Both the position numbers and the translations under genes were made by a program. The notes beneath the pieces are model-generated. The model saw only the letters and a list, made by a program, of their open reading frames with translations, was not told where the DNA came from and did not search any database. This document shows, piece after piece, positions 8,532-15,100 of a stretch of DNA of 24,569 nucleotides (position 1 is its first letter; each line of letters starts with the position of its first letter). Source of the DNA: JANOQP01 sp044227705. Its GTDB lineage: Bacteria > Bacteroidota > Bacteroidia > Chitinophagales > Saprospiraceae. Where the stretch lies: assembly GCA_044227705.1 (NCBI GenBank), contig JBGAWE010000048.1:1-24569 (forward strand). Direction: 5' to 3'.

Positions 8532-10385
8532 ATGAAGAAAATAGACAAGCTGCTGCTCAAAGGCTTTTTCGGCCCGTTCGCCGTTGCGTTCGGCGTGGCG
8601 CTTTTCGTGCTCATCATGCAGTTTTTGTGGCTCTACATTGACGAGATTGCGGGGAAGGGCGTGTCAATTTTCGTCATGTTCGAGCTGCTGGGCTACCTGT
8701 CCATCTCGGTCTTCCCGATGGGTCTGGCCATCGCGGTGCTCATCTCGTCGGTCATGGTGATGGGCGGTTTCGCGGAGCGGTACGAGCTGTCGAGCATGAA
8801 GTCCGCCGGGATTTCCCTGATGCGGGTCATGCGGCCACTGGCGCTGACGGCCGTGGCGGTCGCCGTTTTCTCGTGGGTCTGCAGCAACTGGCTCATCCCG
8901 GTGGCCAACCTCCAGTTCAAGACGCGGCTCTACGACATCCGAAAACAGAAGCCCGCGCTGACCCTCGAAGCGGGCGTCTTCAACGAGGACTTCCGCAATT
9001 TTTCCATCCGAATCGGAAAGAAAGGCCGCGACGGCGAGACCATCGGAAACGTCCTAATCGACGACAACAGCCAGCAGTCGCGCAACGATTTCAGCCAGAT
9101 CACGGCCGACAGCGGGCGGATGTACACGACCTCCGACAAGCGCTTTTTCGTGATGGACCTCCATCGCGGAACCCAATATCAGGCCCCGACGCCGACCTCC
9201 GGCAAGCGGAAATACCCGTTCACGCGCACCAATTTCGGCTCCTATAGGAAGGTCTGGAACATGAACGAGTTCGACATGAACGCGACCGACCCCAACGCCT
9301 TTCGAGACAACCGGACGATGCTCTCGATGAAGGCCCTCCGGGAAAGGATCGACTCGCTCGACGGCCAGATCGAGCTCGGTCGGCTTGACATGGGGAAGGA
9401 CCTGCTGCGCCTTTTTGAGAAGAAAACGCCACCGCCTTCGGACATCCAAAAAGCAGCGGAGCGCGATTCTTCCATCTCAAAAAGCTTGGTGAAAAAACCT
9501 GACGGCCAGCTTGCAGGCCCGCCCCAAAAAGAGGGGCCAAAGCCGGCCCCGAAAATAACGGAGCCGACAAAACCGACCGCCGCTCCCCCGCCCCAGCCCG
9601 CTGCCCAATTCAGCCGGGCGGAGGAAATGAAGCGACGGTTTGCCGACAACCTCGGCGGCAAGCCGCCCATCGGCCAAAGCCCCGCCCCGAACCCTGCGGC
9701 GTCGGCCACAAAACAGATCGAACAACCGAAGCAGCCGCCGCCGAAGCCAATCGAGCAGCCAAAACCACTGCAAAAGGCCGCCAAACAATTGAAACCGGGC
9801 CAAATCGACGAAGGGAAGCCCGACCCGCTGCCCGTCCAGACTTTCGACAAGCAGCTTGGCGAGGCCGGCCTTTGGCTCGAAACCTTCTCGGCGGGCCAGC
9901 AGACGCAGCTCCGCCAGTCGGCCGCGACGCTGGTCAATGGGGCGCGAACCCAGCTTCAAAGCCGCGTCCGGTCGAACGACCGCTATCTTGTGGAGGACAT
10001 CAAAACGGGCTACGAGCTGTACCTGAAGTATTGCTTTGCACTGGTTTGCGTCGTTTTCATGTTCATCGGCGCACCGCTCGGGGCCATCATCCGAAAGGGC
10101 GGCTTCGGCTATTCGGTCGTTGTGGCCATCATCTTTTTCATGGTCTTCGTCACGCTCTACATCACCTGCCGGAAGCTGGCCGAGCAGCACGTCATGTCGC
10201 CGTTCTGGGCGGCAATGACGCCCATCATGGTGCTCGCGCCCATCGCCCTGTGGCTTACGGTGAAGGCGATGAACGATTCGCAGATTTTCAACATCGAGCG
10301 GTATCAGCGGTTCTTCGAGGCGGTCGGGCGGCTGTTATCGGCCGGTTTGGGGAAGTTGAAAAAAAGGAAAACCGAGGCGGCATGA
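8532..10385 (+). CDS. LptF/LptG (YjgP/YjgQ) family permease with Pro-rich insert
   Basis: A 617-residue inner-membrane protein. ATG 8532 is preferred over GTG 8430 because MKKIDKLLLKGFFGPF is the usual family start. Three N-terminal membrane segments (about 14-36, 50-80, 98-122) and three C-terminal ones (about 497-582) enclose a large periplasmic beta domain, as in LptF/LptG. These proteins pair in the LptB2FG ABC transporter that extracts lipopolysaccharide from the inner membrane. Typical members have about 360 residues. Here the periplasmic part is enlarged by a low-complexity Pro/Lys/Gln-rich insert (about 304-437, with repeated IEQPKQPP-like units). Whether it is LptF or LptG cannot be decided; no second copy is in the window. 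Its stop overlaps the paaD start (ATGA, 10382-10385). Confidence 0.88.
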   Translation: MKKIDKLLLKGFFGPFAVAFGVALFVLIMQFLWLYIDEIAGKGVSIFVMFELLGYLSISVFPMGLAIAVLISSVMVMGGFAERYELSSMKSAGISLMRVMRPLALTAVAVAVFSWVCSNWLIPVANLQFKTRLYDIRKQKPALTLEAGVFNEDFRNFSIRIGKKGRDGETIGNVLIDDNSQQSRNDFSQITADSGRMYTTSDKRFFVMDLHRGTQYQAPTPTSGKRKYPFTRTNFGSYRKVWNMNEFDMNATDPNAFRDNRTMLSMKALRERIDSLDGQIELGRLDMGKDLLRLFEKKTPPPSDIQKAAERDSSISKSLVKKPDGQLAGPPQKEGPKPAPKITEPTKPTAAPPPQPAAQFSRAEEMKRRFADNLGGKPPIGQSPAPNPAASATKQIEQPKQPPPKPIEQPKPLQKAAKQLKPGQIDEGKPDPLPVQTFDKQLGEAGLWLETFSAGQQTQLRQSAATLVNGARTQLQSRVRSNDRYLVEDIKTGYELYLKYCFALVCVVFMFIGAPLGAIIRKGGFGYSVVVAIIFFMVFVTLYITCRKLAEQHVMSPFWAAMTPIMVLAPIALWLTVKAMNDSQIFNIERYQRFFEAVGRLLSAGLGKLKKRKTEAA

Positions 10386-10873
10386 AAAGCCAAGAGCAAC
10401 AAGTCTGGACAATCCTCGAAACCGTCTGCGACCCGGAAATCCCGGTCCTGTCGGTGGTCGATCTCGGCATCGTCAGGTCGGTTTCATTCTCTGAAAAAGA
10501 AGGCTTGGAAGTCGTCATCACCCCCACCTACAGCGGCTGCCCGGCCATGAACGCCATCGAGGTGAACATCCGCGCCGCGCTGCAAGAGGCTGGCTATCAA
10601 CTGATTAGCCTGAAAATCTCGCTCTCGCCAGCTTGGACGACCGACTGGCTCTCCGGCACCGGGCGCGAAAAACTCCTCGCCTACGGCATCGCCCCGCCGG
10701 TCGGAAGCTCGGCGGACAAGAGGCTTCTTTTTGAAACGGAAAGGGAGGTCGGCTGCCCCCAATGCGGCTCCACACGGACGGAGATGGTGGCCCAGTTCGG
10801 CTCGACCTCGTGCAAGGCCTTGTGGCGGTGCCTCGACTGCCGGGAGCCGTTCGACTATTTCAAGTGCCATTGA
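10382..10873 (+). CDS. paaD: PaaD-like phenylacetyl-CoA epoxidase assembly protein
   Basis: A 163-residue protein starting at ATG 10382, overlapping the previous stop by four bases, so translation is probably coupled. Residues 1-90 are a MIP18/DUF59 domain with CDPEIPVLSVVDLGIV and the conserved TYSGCPA segment. The C-terminus is a zinc-ribbon-like cysteine cluster (Cys125, Cys128, Cys150, Cys153, with further Cys144 and Cys162), which is what separates PaaD from other DUF59 proteins. PaaD is needed for phenylacetyl-CoA epoxidase activity, probably in iron or Fe-S handling during maturation. The paaABCE partners are not next to it in this window, so they must be elsewhere or absent. Convergent with the next gene, 4 bases between stops. 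Confidence 0.85.
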   Translation: MKSQEQQVWTILETVCDPEIPVLSVVDLGIVRSVSFSEKEGLEVVITPTYSGCPAMNAIEVNIRAALQEAGYQLISLKISLSPAWTTDWLSGTGREKLLAYGIAPPVGSSADKRLLFETEREVGCPQCGSTRTEMVAQFGSTSCKALWRCLDCREPFDYFKCH

Positions 10874-10877
10874 GTCC

Positions 10878-12443
10878 TCACTCGACAAACTCCTTGATGA
10901 CATCGCGGATGTGCAGGCCGAGGGACTTCGCCTTGAACCACGCGACAAGGATTCGATAAGGCTCCGCGTCCTTTTTCAAGTCCAACAAGGCGCTCAATTT
11001 TTTGACAACTTCGGCGGCGAACGCTGCGCGCTTTTTGGCATCGGCCTCTTGCGCCATTTTTTCAAAATCGAGCAAAAAGCGGCGGTTGAACGCGTCCTGC
11101 TCCTCTATCTCGGCGAGGAAGCGGCGGGCCTTTCGCATCTCCGATTCGAGGAAGTCGGGGCTGTCCTCGAACCGTTGCTCCTCGAAAAGGACGACGAGGT
11201 GGAGCATCACGGCCAGCACCAGCGTATCCCTCGGCGAGGCTGCTGTGCGTTGGCGGCGAATAAGGTCGAGGAAGTCGGCTGCGGCGGCGGTCTCGCCCGC
11301 CACGAACAGGACGACGGACGACAGGTAGGCCAGGACGCAAAACCGCGAGTGCGGCAGGCGGCTGCGCTGATAATGCAGCCTTTTGAGCAGCGAATTCTTC
11401 TGGACAAATGCGGCAGCCTCGGAGAAGCGGTTCTGCTTGATGAGCTTCAACAGGTTGAAATAGGCCCAATAGCGCAAAAAGGCGATGGTTTCCGGGTCTT
11501 TGGGCAGTTGATGCTCTATTTCTTCGATGAGGTCGAGCCGGCCCAGACGGAAGCAGATGGAGAAATAGTTGGCCAGCGTCGACCAGTTTCGGGTGGGGTC
11601 TTCGGCGAGGTAGCGGGGGGTGTTGAGGATGAGGCCGATTAGCGTCTCTTGATTTCTTAAAATCTCGGCTTGAGTGAAGCCGAAGCCAGCAAAAGTTTGG
11701 GCATCGGAACCCAACAGCCTTGGAAAGGAGATTGCCATATAAATCACCTTTAAGGCACTAATCAAAAGGTAGCCGTCGGCAAACTGGCCGCTCAAAAAGG
11801 CAGACTCGAACTCGGCCATTTTTTCTATGGTCGTAACCGAGGGTTTGGGCAGGTGCTTTTCGGCATGTCCGAGTGTCAATAGGTCAAGCAAGAAATTGTT
11901 CTTTGAAATTTCCTCAACAAGTCGGTTCTCACTTTCCCGCAATGCCTCAACGGATGTGGCAGAGAGAGCCTCACTGGAGCTGAAGAGGAGTTTACGTTCC
12001 CAAAAATTGACCTCGATCTTGAAAATGGACGAATCGAGCTGCTGTGCAAGGCATTTAGCTTTTTCTAATTCAGCACGGCACTGGCCAAAAAGCTCGGCGC
12101 CGTACAAAAAATAGATGTTCTCAAACGTGTCATGCAATTCTCGGCGCAGCCGCCCGGTTGGCGAGGACTTCCGTGCACTTTCGATCAGCTTCTCACAGAG
12201 GTAGGCCGCAACACCAGGGAAATCCTTTTGCGCTACCCCATGCCTTTTGGTGGGCAGCTTCAAAAATTGGTCGAAAGTGAACTCTGGGCTCTTCCCCAAT
12301 TCCGCATTGATGGTCTCATAGAGCGCATCGTATTGGGTCTTCTCACCCCAAAACTTGATGCCCTTTCGGAAGTCGCGCTTCTGGGAGGTGCTGAGGGAAA
12401 GAACCACGTTTTTCAGGTTTTCGAATGCCGACGATCGAGCCAT
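10878..12443 (-). CDS. Hypothetical protein, helical-repeat-like
   Basis: A 521-residue protein from ATG 12441-12443; an in-frame TTG at 12539 would add 32 residues but runs through a perfect palindrome in the intergenic region. No signal peptide or membrane segment is visible, so it is probably cytoplasmic. The sequence is leucine-, glutamate- and lysine-rich and mostly helical, with paired-helix patterns through the middle (for example FSICFRLGRLDLIEEIE and YWAYFNLLKLIKQ), suggesting a TPR-like or alpha-solenoid fold. The opening SSAFENLKNVVLSLSTSQKRDFRKG looks like a short conserved N-terminal module (shortened here: LSTSQKRDFRKG). I do not recognise a named family and no catalytic motif is evident. 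It is divergent from the metalloprotease cassette, sharing a 166-base intergenic region. Confidence 0.7.
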   Translation of the reverse strand: MARSSAFENLKNVVLSLSTSQKRDFRKGIKFWGEKTQYDALYETINAELGKSPEFTFDQFLKLPTKRHGVAQKDFPGVAAYLCEKLIESARKSSPTGRLRRELHDTFENIYFLYGAELFGQCRAELEKAKCLAQQLDSSIFKIEVNFWERKLLFSSSEALSATSVEALRESENRLVEEISKNNFLLDLLTLGHAEKHLPKPSVTTIEKMAEFESAFLSGQFADGYLLISALKVIYMAISFPRLLGSDAQTFAGFGFTQAEILRNQETLIGLILNTPRYLAEDPTRNWSTLANYFSICFRLGRLDLIEEIEHQLPKDPETIAFLRYWAYFNLLKLIKQNRFSEAAAFVQKNSLLKRLHYQRSRLPHSRFCVLAYLSSVVLFVAGETAAAADFLDLIRRQRTAASPRDTLVLAVMLHLVVLFEEQRFEDSPDFLESEMRKARRFLAEIEEQDAFNRRFLLDFEKMAQEADAKKRAAFAAEVVKKLSALLDLKKDAEPYRILVAWFKAKSLGLHIRDVIKEFVE

Positions 12444-12468
12444 GTCTTTCAGTTTTGGTCGATGCAAC

Positions 12469-12485
12469 TTATTGACTGTCAATAA
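12469..12485. promoter_or_regulatory. Palindromic operator candidate upstream of the minus-strand gene
   Basis: TTATTGAC-T-GTCAATAA is a perfect inverted repeat with 8-base arms around one central base. It begins 25 bases before the ATG at 12443 of the minus-strand gene. A further half-site (ATTGAC) occurs at 12498-12503. Size and symmetry suit a dimeric repressor or activator; no partner regulator is proven. Confidence 0.5.
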
Positions 12486-12561
12486 TTTGCGCGAAAATTG
12501 ACAGGTTCTGATTACCCGAAAAGGGGAATTTTTTGGCAAGATAACACGGCACGCACGCTTC

Positions 12562-12569
12562 TATGTTTG
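12562..12569 (+). promoter_or_regulatory. Bacteroidota -7 promoter element (TATGTTTG)
   Basis: TATGTTTG matches the Bacteroidota -7 consensus TAnnTTTG exactly and lies 40 bases before ATG 12610. No TTTG is seen at the expected -33 spacing (a TTTG at 12532-12535 is 26 bases away, too far), so this is a partial promoter match. Confidence 0.4.
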
Positions 12570-12572
12570 TCT

Positions 12573-12585
12573 TGCCAATTTGGCA
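12573..12585. promoter_or_regulatory. Palindrome TGCCAA-T-TTGGCA near the predicted start of transcription
   Basis: A perfect inverted repeat with 6-base arms lies just after the TATGTTTG element and 24 bases before ATG 12610. A third related half-site TTGGCAAG occurs at 12533-12540, forming an 8-base inverted repeat with CTTGCCAA (12571-12578). The position over the predicted transcription start would suit a repressor. Confidence 0.45.
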
Positions 12586-12609
12586 GGTCACTTTCAAAAT
12601 TCTGCTCCT

Positions 12610-13020
12610 ATGAATGTTCGACTCGTTTCCCCCAAGCCCTCTAAGAACCAAACAATCCCGCAGCCCTACATCGCGCTGCTCAAGGGTCAGAACAATCTCC
12701 AGATCATCATCACTGACAGTGAAACCGATGTGGACGGTGAGAAAATCCTTGCCAGCGTCACCCCGGATGGCAACAACGGGGAATGCTCGTGGCAAACGAC
12801 CATCCAGGCAAACGGCCAACACCCGGACCACTCAACCATCACCCTCACGGCGATCAACAACAAAACGGCTGTCTACTTCAAGGTCTACGCCTACAAGAAC
12901 GGCAGCAGCGACCTCATCTGGCAGGTGAAGCCATTGACCGAGGCGCAATGGAACCAAGAAATCGGCGCAGTCGTCGTCGATTCGGTGCCATCCCCATCGA
13001 CCTCGGCCGCGGCGCGGTGA
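12610..13020 (+). CDS. Hypothetical beta-rich protein, apparent frameshift near its 3' end
   Basis: From ATG 12610 the frame reads 136 residues. It has no signal peptide or membrane segment. Residues 1-115 alternate short beta-strand stretches (NNLQIIITDSE, STITLTAINN, AVYFKVYAY), suggesting a small beta-sandwich; I recognise no family. After the run EIGAVVVD (codons to 12981) the reading becomes low-complexity (SVPSPSTSAAAR) and stops at 13020. The -1 frame from base 12981 onward (re-reading one T) reads FGAIPIDLGRGAVKNSS and continues as sensible protein to 13172, just 3 bases before the metalloprotease start. The simplest reading is one gene, 12610-13172 of about 187 residues, carrying a one-base deletion in a short T run. 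It is the first gene of the metalloprotease cassette. Confidence 0.6.
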   Translation: MNVRLVSPKPSKNQTIPQPYIALLKGQNNLQIIITDSETDVDGEKILASVTPDGNNGECSWQTTIQANGQHPDHSTITLTAINNKTAVYFKVYAYKNGSSDLIWQVKPLTEAQWNQEIGAVVVDSVPSPSTSAAAR

Positions 13021-13172
13021 AGAACAGCTCCGTGTACTGCGCCGAGTACTACACCCTGTCTAACATCCCAAACCGAAAAGACCTCAACAAGCTCACGAAA
13101 GATGACGATGCCGACGAGTGGGTCTACTTCAAGCTCACTGGCGGAGTTCTTTTCACCTATTACGCACTTTGA
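13017..13172 (+). CDS. C-terminal part of the frameshifted gene, or a coupled 51-residue ORF
   Basis: This frame carries convincing protein (SSVYCAEYYTLSNIP, ADEWVYFKLTGGVLFTYYAL) and ends at TGA 13170-13172. Two readings are possible. Either it is the tail of the 12610 gene after a one-base deletion near 12981, or it is a separate short protein started at GTG 13017, which overlaps the upstream TGA as GTGA. The protein-like sequence extends upstream of the GTG (FGAIPIDLGRGA), which favours the first reading. No family recognised. Confidence 0.45.
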   Translation: MKNSSVYCAEYYTLSNIPNRKDLNKLTKDDDADEWVYFKLTGGVLFTYYAL

Positions 13173-13175
13173 GCC

Positions 13176-14648
13176 ATGAACCCTCAAGAGTCAACTTTTT
13201 CCATCAACAAGTCCAGCGTCCCAAGCGACATCGGCCATCGAACGTTTCAGGGGCTGGTCGCCCGCGCGCTCGAGGCGTGGAGCAGTGCTTGCGGCGCGAC
13301 CTTCCGGCAGGTGAAGGGCGAGACCTCCGTCGACCGGGCGAAAGGGCGGCACATCGTATTCGGGTTTGTTGCCCGCTCGGGCTCCGACTCGCCGGGGCTT
13401 GATGCCTACGCAAGCACCGTCAACGACGAGGAGGCGGGCGTCCACACCATCAACTTCGACGCGAGCCAAGCCTGGAGCAGCCCCGTCAGCAGCGACCGGG
13501 GCATCCAGGGAATCGACCTCTACTCGGTCACGCTGCACGAGGTGGGCCACGCCCTCGGCATCAAGCACGAGGACATGAGGACGAACTCCGATGTTATGCA
13601 CGCCTACTACGTCGGGCGCAAGGCCGAGCTTTCCTACTACGACATCGAGATGGCCCTCAAGTACAACCCGCCCAGGCTCGGGCAGTTCGGCTTTTCGCTG
13701 CCCAACTGCCACCTCGTCCCGCTGGGCGACTACGTCTATCTTTTTTATGAAAAAAGCAAAAAGCCAAGGGCGGGCGGCACCGATTGGCTGATACTCCGCA
13801 GCGCCGGCCTCCGGGTCTGGGAGCGGTTCGGCCGGTTCAGAACGCCGCACAAGGGCCGGATCTTTGCCAACCGCCGGGGCCACGACCGCATCGCCATCGG
13901 CATCCTGGCCGAGACCGACCCGCCGCAGCTTTTTGTCGAGGAAAGGCCCGTGCAGTGGCAGGTGCCTATGGTCGCCGAGGCGCCAAAACAGGTTTCGGGC
14001 ACCGTCATGGTCGATGAAGATGCGGTCTCAAAAGCGGCCAAGCCCCACCTGAACGAGCCGTTCGCTTCAGGCCTCAACTTGGTCGACGGCCCGCACAATT
14101 ATGGCGGCAAATCCGTCTGGGTATCGGCAAATCCAGAGGGGTTCGCCATACACACAGGAAGGGCAATACCGCAACCGAAAGCCCCGGAGAACGCCGCCCG
14201 GGCCGCCACCAACTTCCGGCCGATGCACATGAAGATTGGGCATATCGGAGACGAGGCTCTTTTCGTGTTCTGGACGGAGCAGGTGGACGGCCAGACCGTC
14301 TTGCGCTTCACCCGAGACGCCACGCCGGGGAGGTTCCTGTTGGAACCCGAATTCGACCTCATCGGCACCGTGCCCGGCGTCAGCCCCGACGGCGACTTCG
14401 GGTTGGTGGCCATCAACCAGAACTTTTACCTCACCTATTTGGTGAAAACCACGCTCCACACCGTCGCGCTGGAATACGACCGCTCTTCAAAGAAGCGGCT
14501 CAAGCTCGTGCGGTCGATGGCCATGTCGACCAAGCTCATGTCTCCCGAATTGCCCGACGAGCCGAAATCGCTGCGAACCTTTTTCCACCACGGCCGCATG
14601 TACACGGCCATCTCAACCAACGGCTCGTTGCGCTTTGTACAGCACTGA
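13176..14648 (+). CDS. Matrixin-like zinc metalloprotease without signal peptide
   Basis: A 490-residue protein from ATG 13176, 3 bases after the previous stop. Residues 1-165 form a metzincin/matrixin (M10-type) catalytic domain: the ALEAWSSAC segment, the zinc motif HEVGHALGIKH at 121-131 (zinc ligands His121, His125, His131, general base Glu122), and a Met-turn at Met141 (SDVMHAYY). There is no signal peptide, no propeptide with a cysteine switch, and no T9SS tail. Residues about 175-490 contain repeated four-strand-like units of 45-55 residues (DYVYLFYEKSK, RIAIGILAET, ALFVFWTEQ, NFYLTYLVK, RMYTAIS), suggesting a beta-propeller. A leaderless matrixin would act inside the cell or leave by a non-Sec route. 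The substrate is unknown. The protease assignment is firm; the propeller is inference. Confidence 0.85.
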   Translation: MNPQESTFSINKSSVPSDIGHRTFQGLVARALEAWSSACGATFRQVKGETSVDRAKGRHIVFGFVARSGSDSPGLDAYASTVNDEEAGVHTINFDASQAWSSPVSSDRGIQGIDLYSVTLHEVGHALGIKHEDMRTNSDVMHAYYVGRKAELSYYDIEMALKYNPPRLGQFGFSLPNCHLVPLGDYVYLFYEKSKKPRAGGTDWLILRSAGLRVWERFGRFRTPHKGRIFANRRGHDRIAIGILAETDPPQLFVEERPVQWQVPMVAEAPKQVSGTVMVDEDAVSKAAKPHLNEPFASGLNLVDGPHNYGGKSVWVSANPEGFAIHTGRAIPQPKAPENAARAATNFRPMHMKIGHIGDEALFVFWTEQVDGQTVLRFTRDATPGRFLLEPEFDLIGTVPGVSPDGDFGLVAINQNFYLTYLVKTTLHTVALEYDRSSKKRLKLVRSMAMSTKLMSPELPDEPKSLRTFFHHGRMYTAISTNGSLRFVQH

Positions 14649-14703
14649 TCGTTCGGCCACCACCGAACTTTGACATCTCCCTGGCTGGCACCCAAAACTA
14701 TCC

Positions 14704-14734
14704 GCACAGCCCGCGCCCATGGGCCGGGCTGTGC
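14704..14734 (+). terminator. Hairpin after the metalloprotease gene, probable terminator
   Basis: GCACAGCCCG (14704-14713) pairs perfectly with CGGGCTGTGC (14725-14734), enclosing a GCCCATGGGC palindrome, and is followed by CCCTTTTG. It lies 55 bases after the metalloprotease stop. The T run is short, so termination efficiency is uncertain. Confidence 0.5.
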
Positions 14735-14741
14735 CCCTTTT

Positions 14742-14754
14742 GAACGCAACGTTC
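14742..14754. promoter_or_regulatory. Short palindrome upstream of the LuxR-type gene
   Basis: GAACG-CAA-CGTTC is a perfect 5-base inverted repeat 21 bases before ATG 14776. It could be an operator, possibly for the gene's own helix-turn-helix product. Short arms mean chance is a real alternative. Confidence 0.3.
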
Positions 14755-14775
14755 ACCATTTCAAACTTCTTTAAT

Positions 14776-15006
14776 ATGGAAACTCAAGCTGACCAGTCTT
14801 CCAGCCGCAAGTGCCCGCCCAACGACCGCGAACTGGACGTCCTGCGCCTCATTGCCCAGGGCTTCGACCACAAGGAGATAGCCCGCGCGCTCTTCATCAG
14901 CCCGGAGACCTGCAAGTCGCGGCTCAAGACGCTCCGCGCCAAGCTCGACGCGCCGAACAGTTCGGCCGCCATCTACAAGGCCGTCAAAGAACACCTGCTC
15001 GATTGA
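14776..15006 (+). CDS. Stand-alone LuxR/GerE-type helix-turn-helix protein
   Basis: A 76-residue protein from ATG 14776. Nearly all of it is one LuxR-type (GerE) DNA-binding domain: NDRELDVLRLIAQGFDHKEIARALFISPETCKSRLKTLRAKLDA covers the four helices (key parts: ELDVLRLIAQG, KEIARALFIS, ETCKSRLKTLRAKL). It lacks the receiver or ligand-binding domain that normally controls such regulators. The upstream reading frame to 14719 runs through the hairpin and is not used. It lies between two related GC-rich hairpins and next to the metalloprotease cassette, which it might regulate; that link is positional only. The most similar proteins would be the C-terminal halves of NarL/FixJ response regulators. 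Confidence 0.82.
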   Translation: METQADQSSSRKCPPNDRELDVLRLIAQGFDHKEIARALFISPETCKSRLKTLRAKLDAPNSSAAIYKAVKEHLLD

Positions 15007-15044
15007 CGGCCGACTTCGCAGCATTGAAAACCAGTGGAAACCTC

Positions 15045-15070
15045 GCCAGCCCGTCCCCCCCCGGGCTGGC
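15045..15070 (+). terminator. Hairpin after the LuxR-type gene, probable terminator
   Basis: GCCAGCCCG (15045-15053) pairs perfectly with CGGGCTGGC (15062-15070) around an 8-base loop (T then seven C), followed by TTCTAAT. It sits between the LuxR-type stop (15006) and the convergent E1 stop (15101). It closely resembles the hairpin at 14704-14734. Confidence 0.5.
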
Positions 15071-15100
15071 TTCTAATACCAAAACAAAGCAGGGAAAAGG

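Noticed and set aside
12981..13020. Programmed -1 ribosomal frameshift in the small gene
   Set aside because: No X-XXY-YYZ slippery heptamer at the junction; a one-base deletion explains it more simply.
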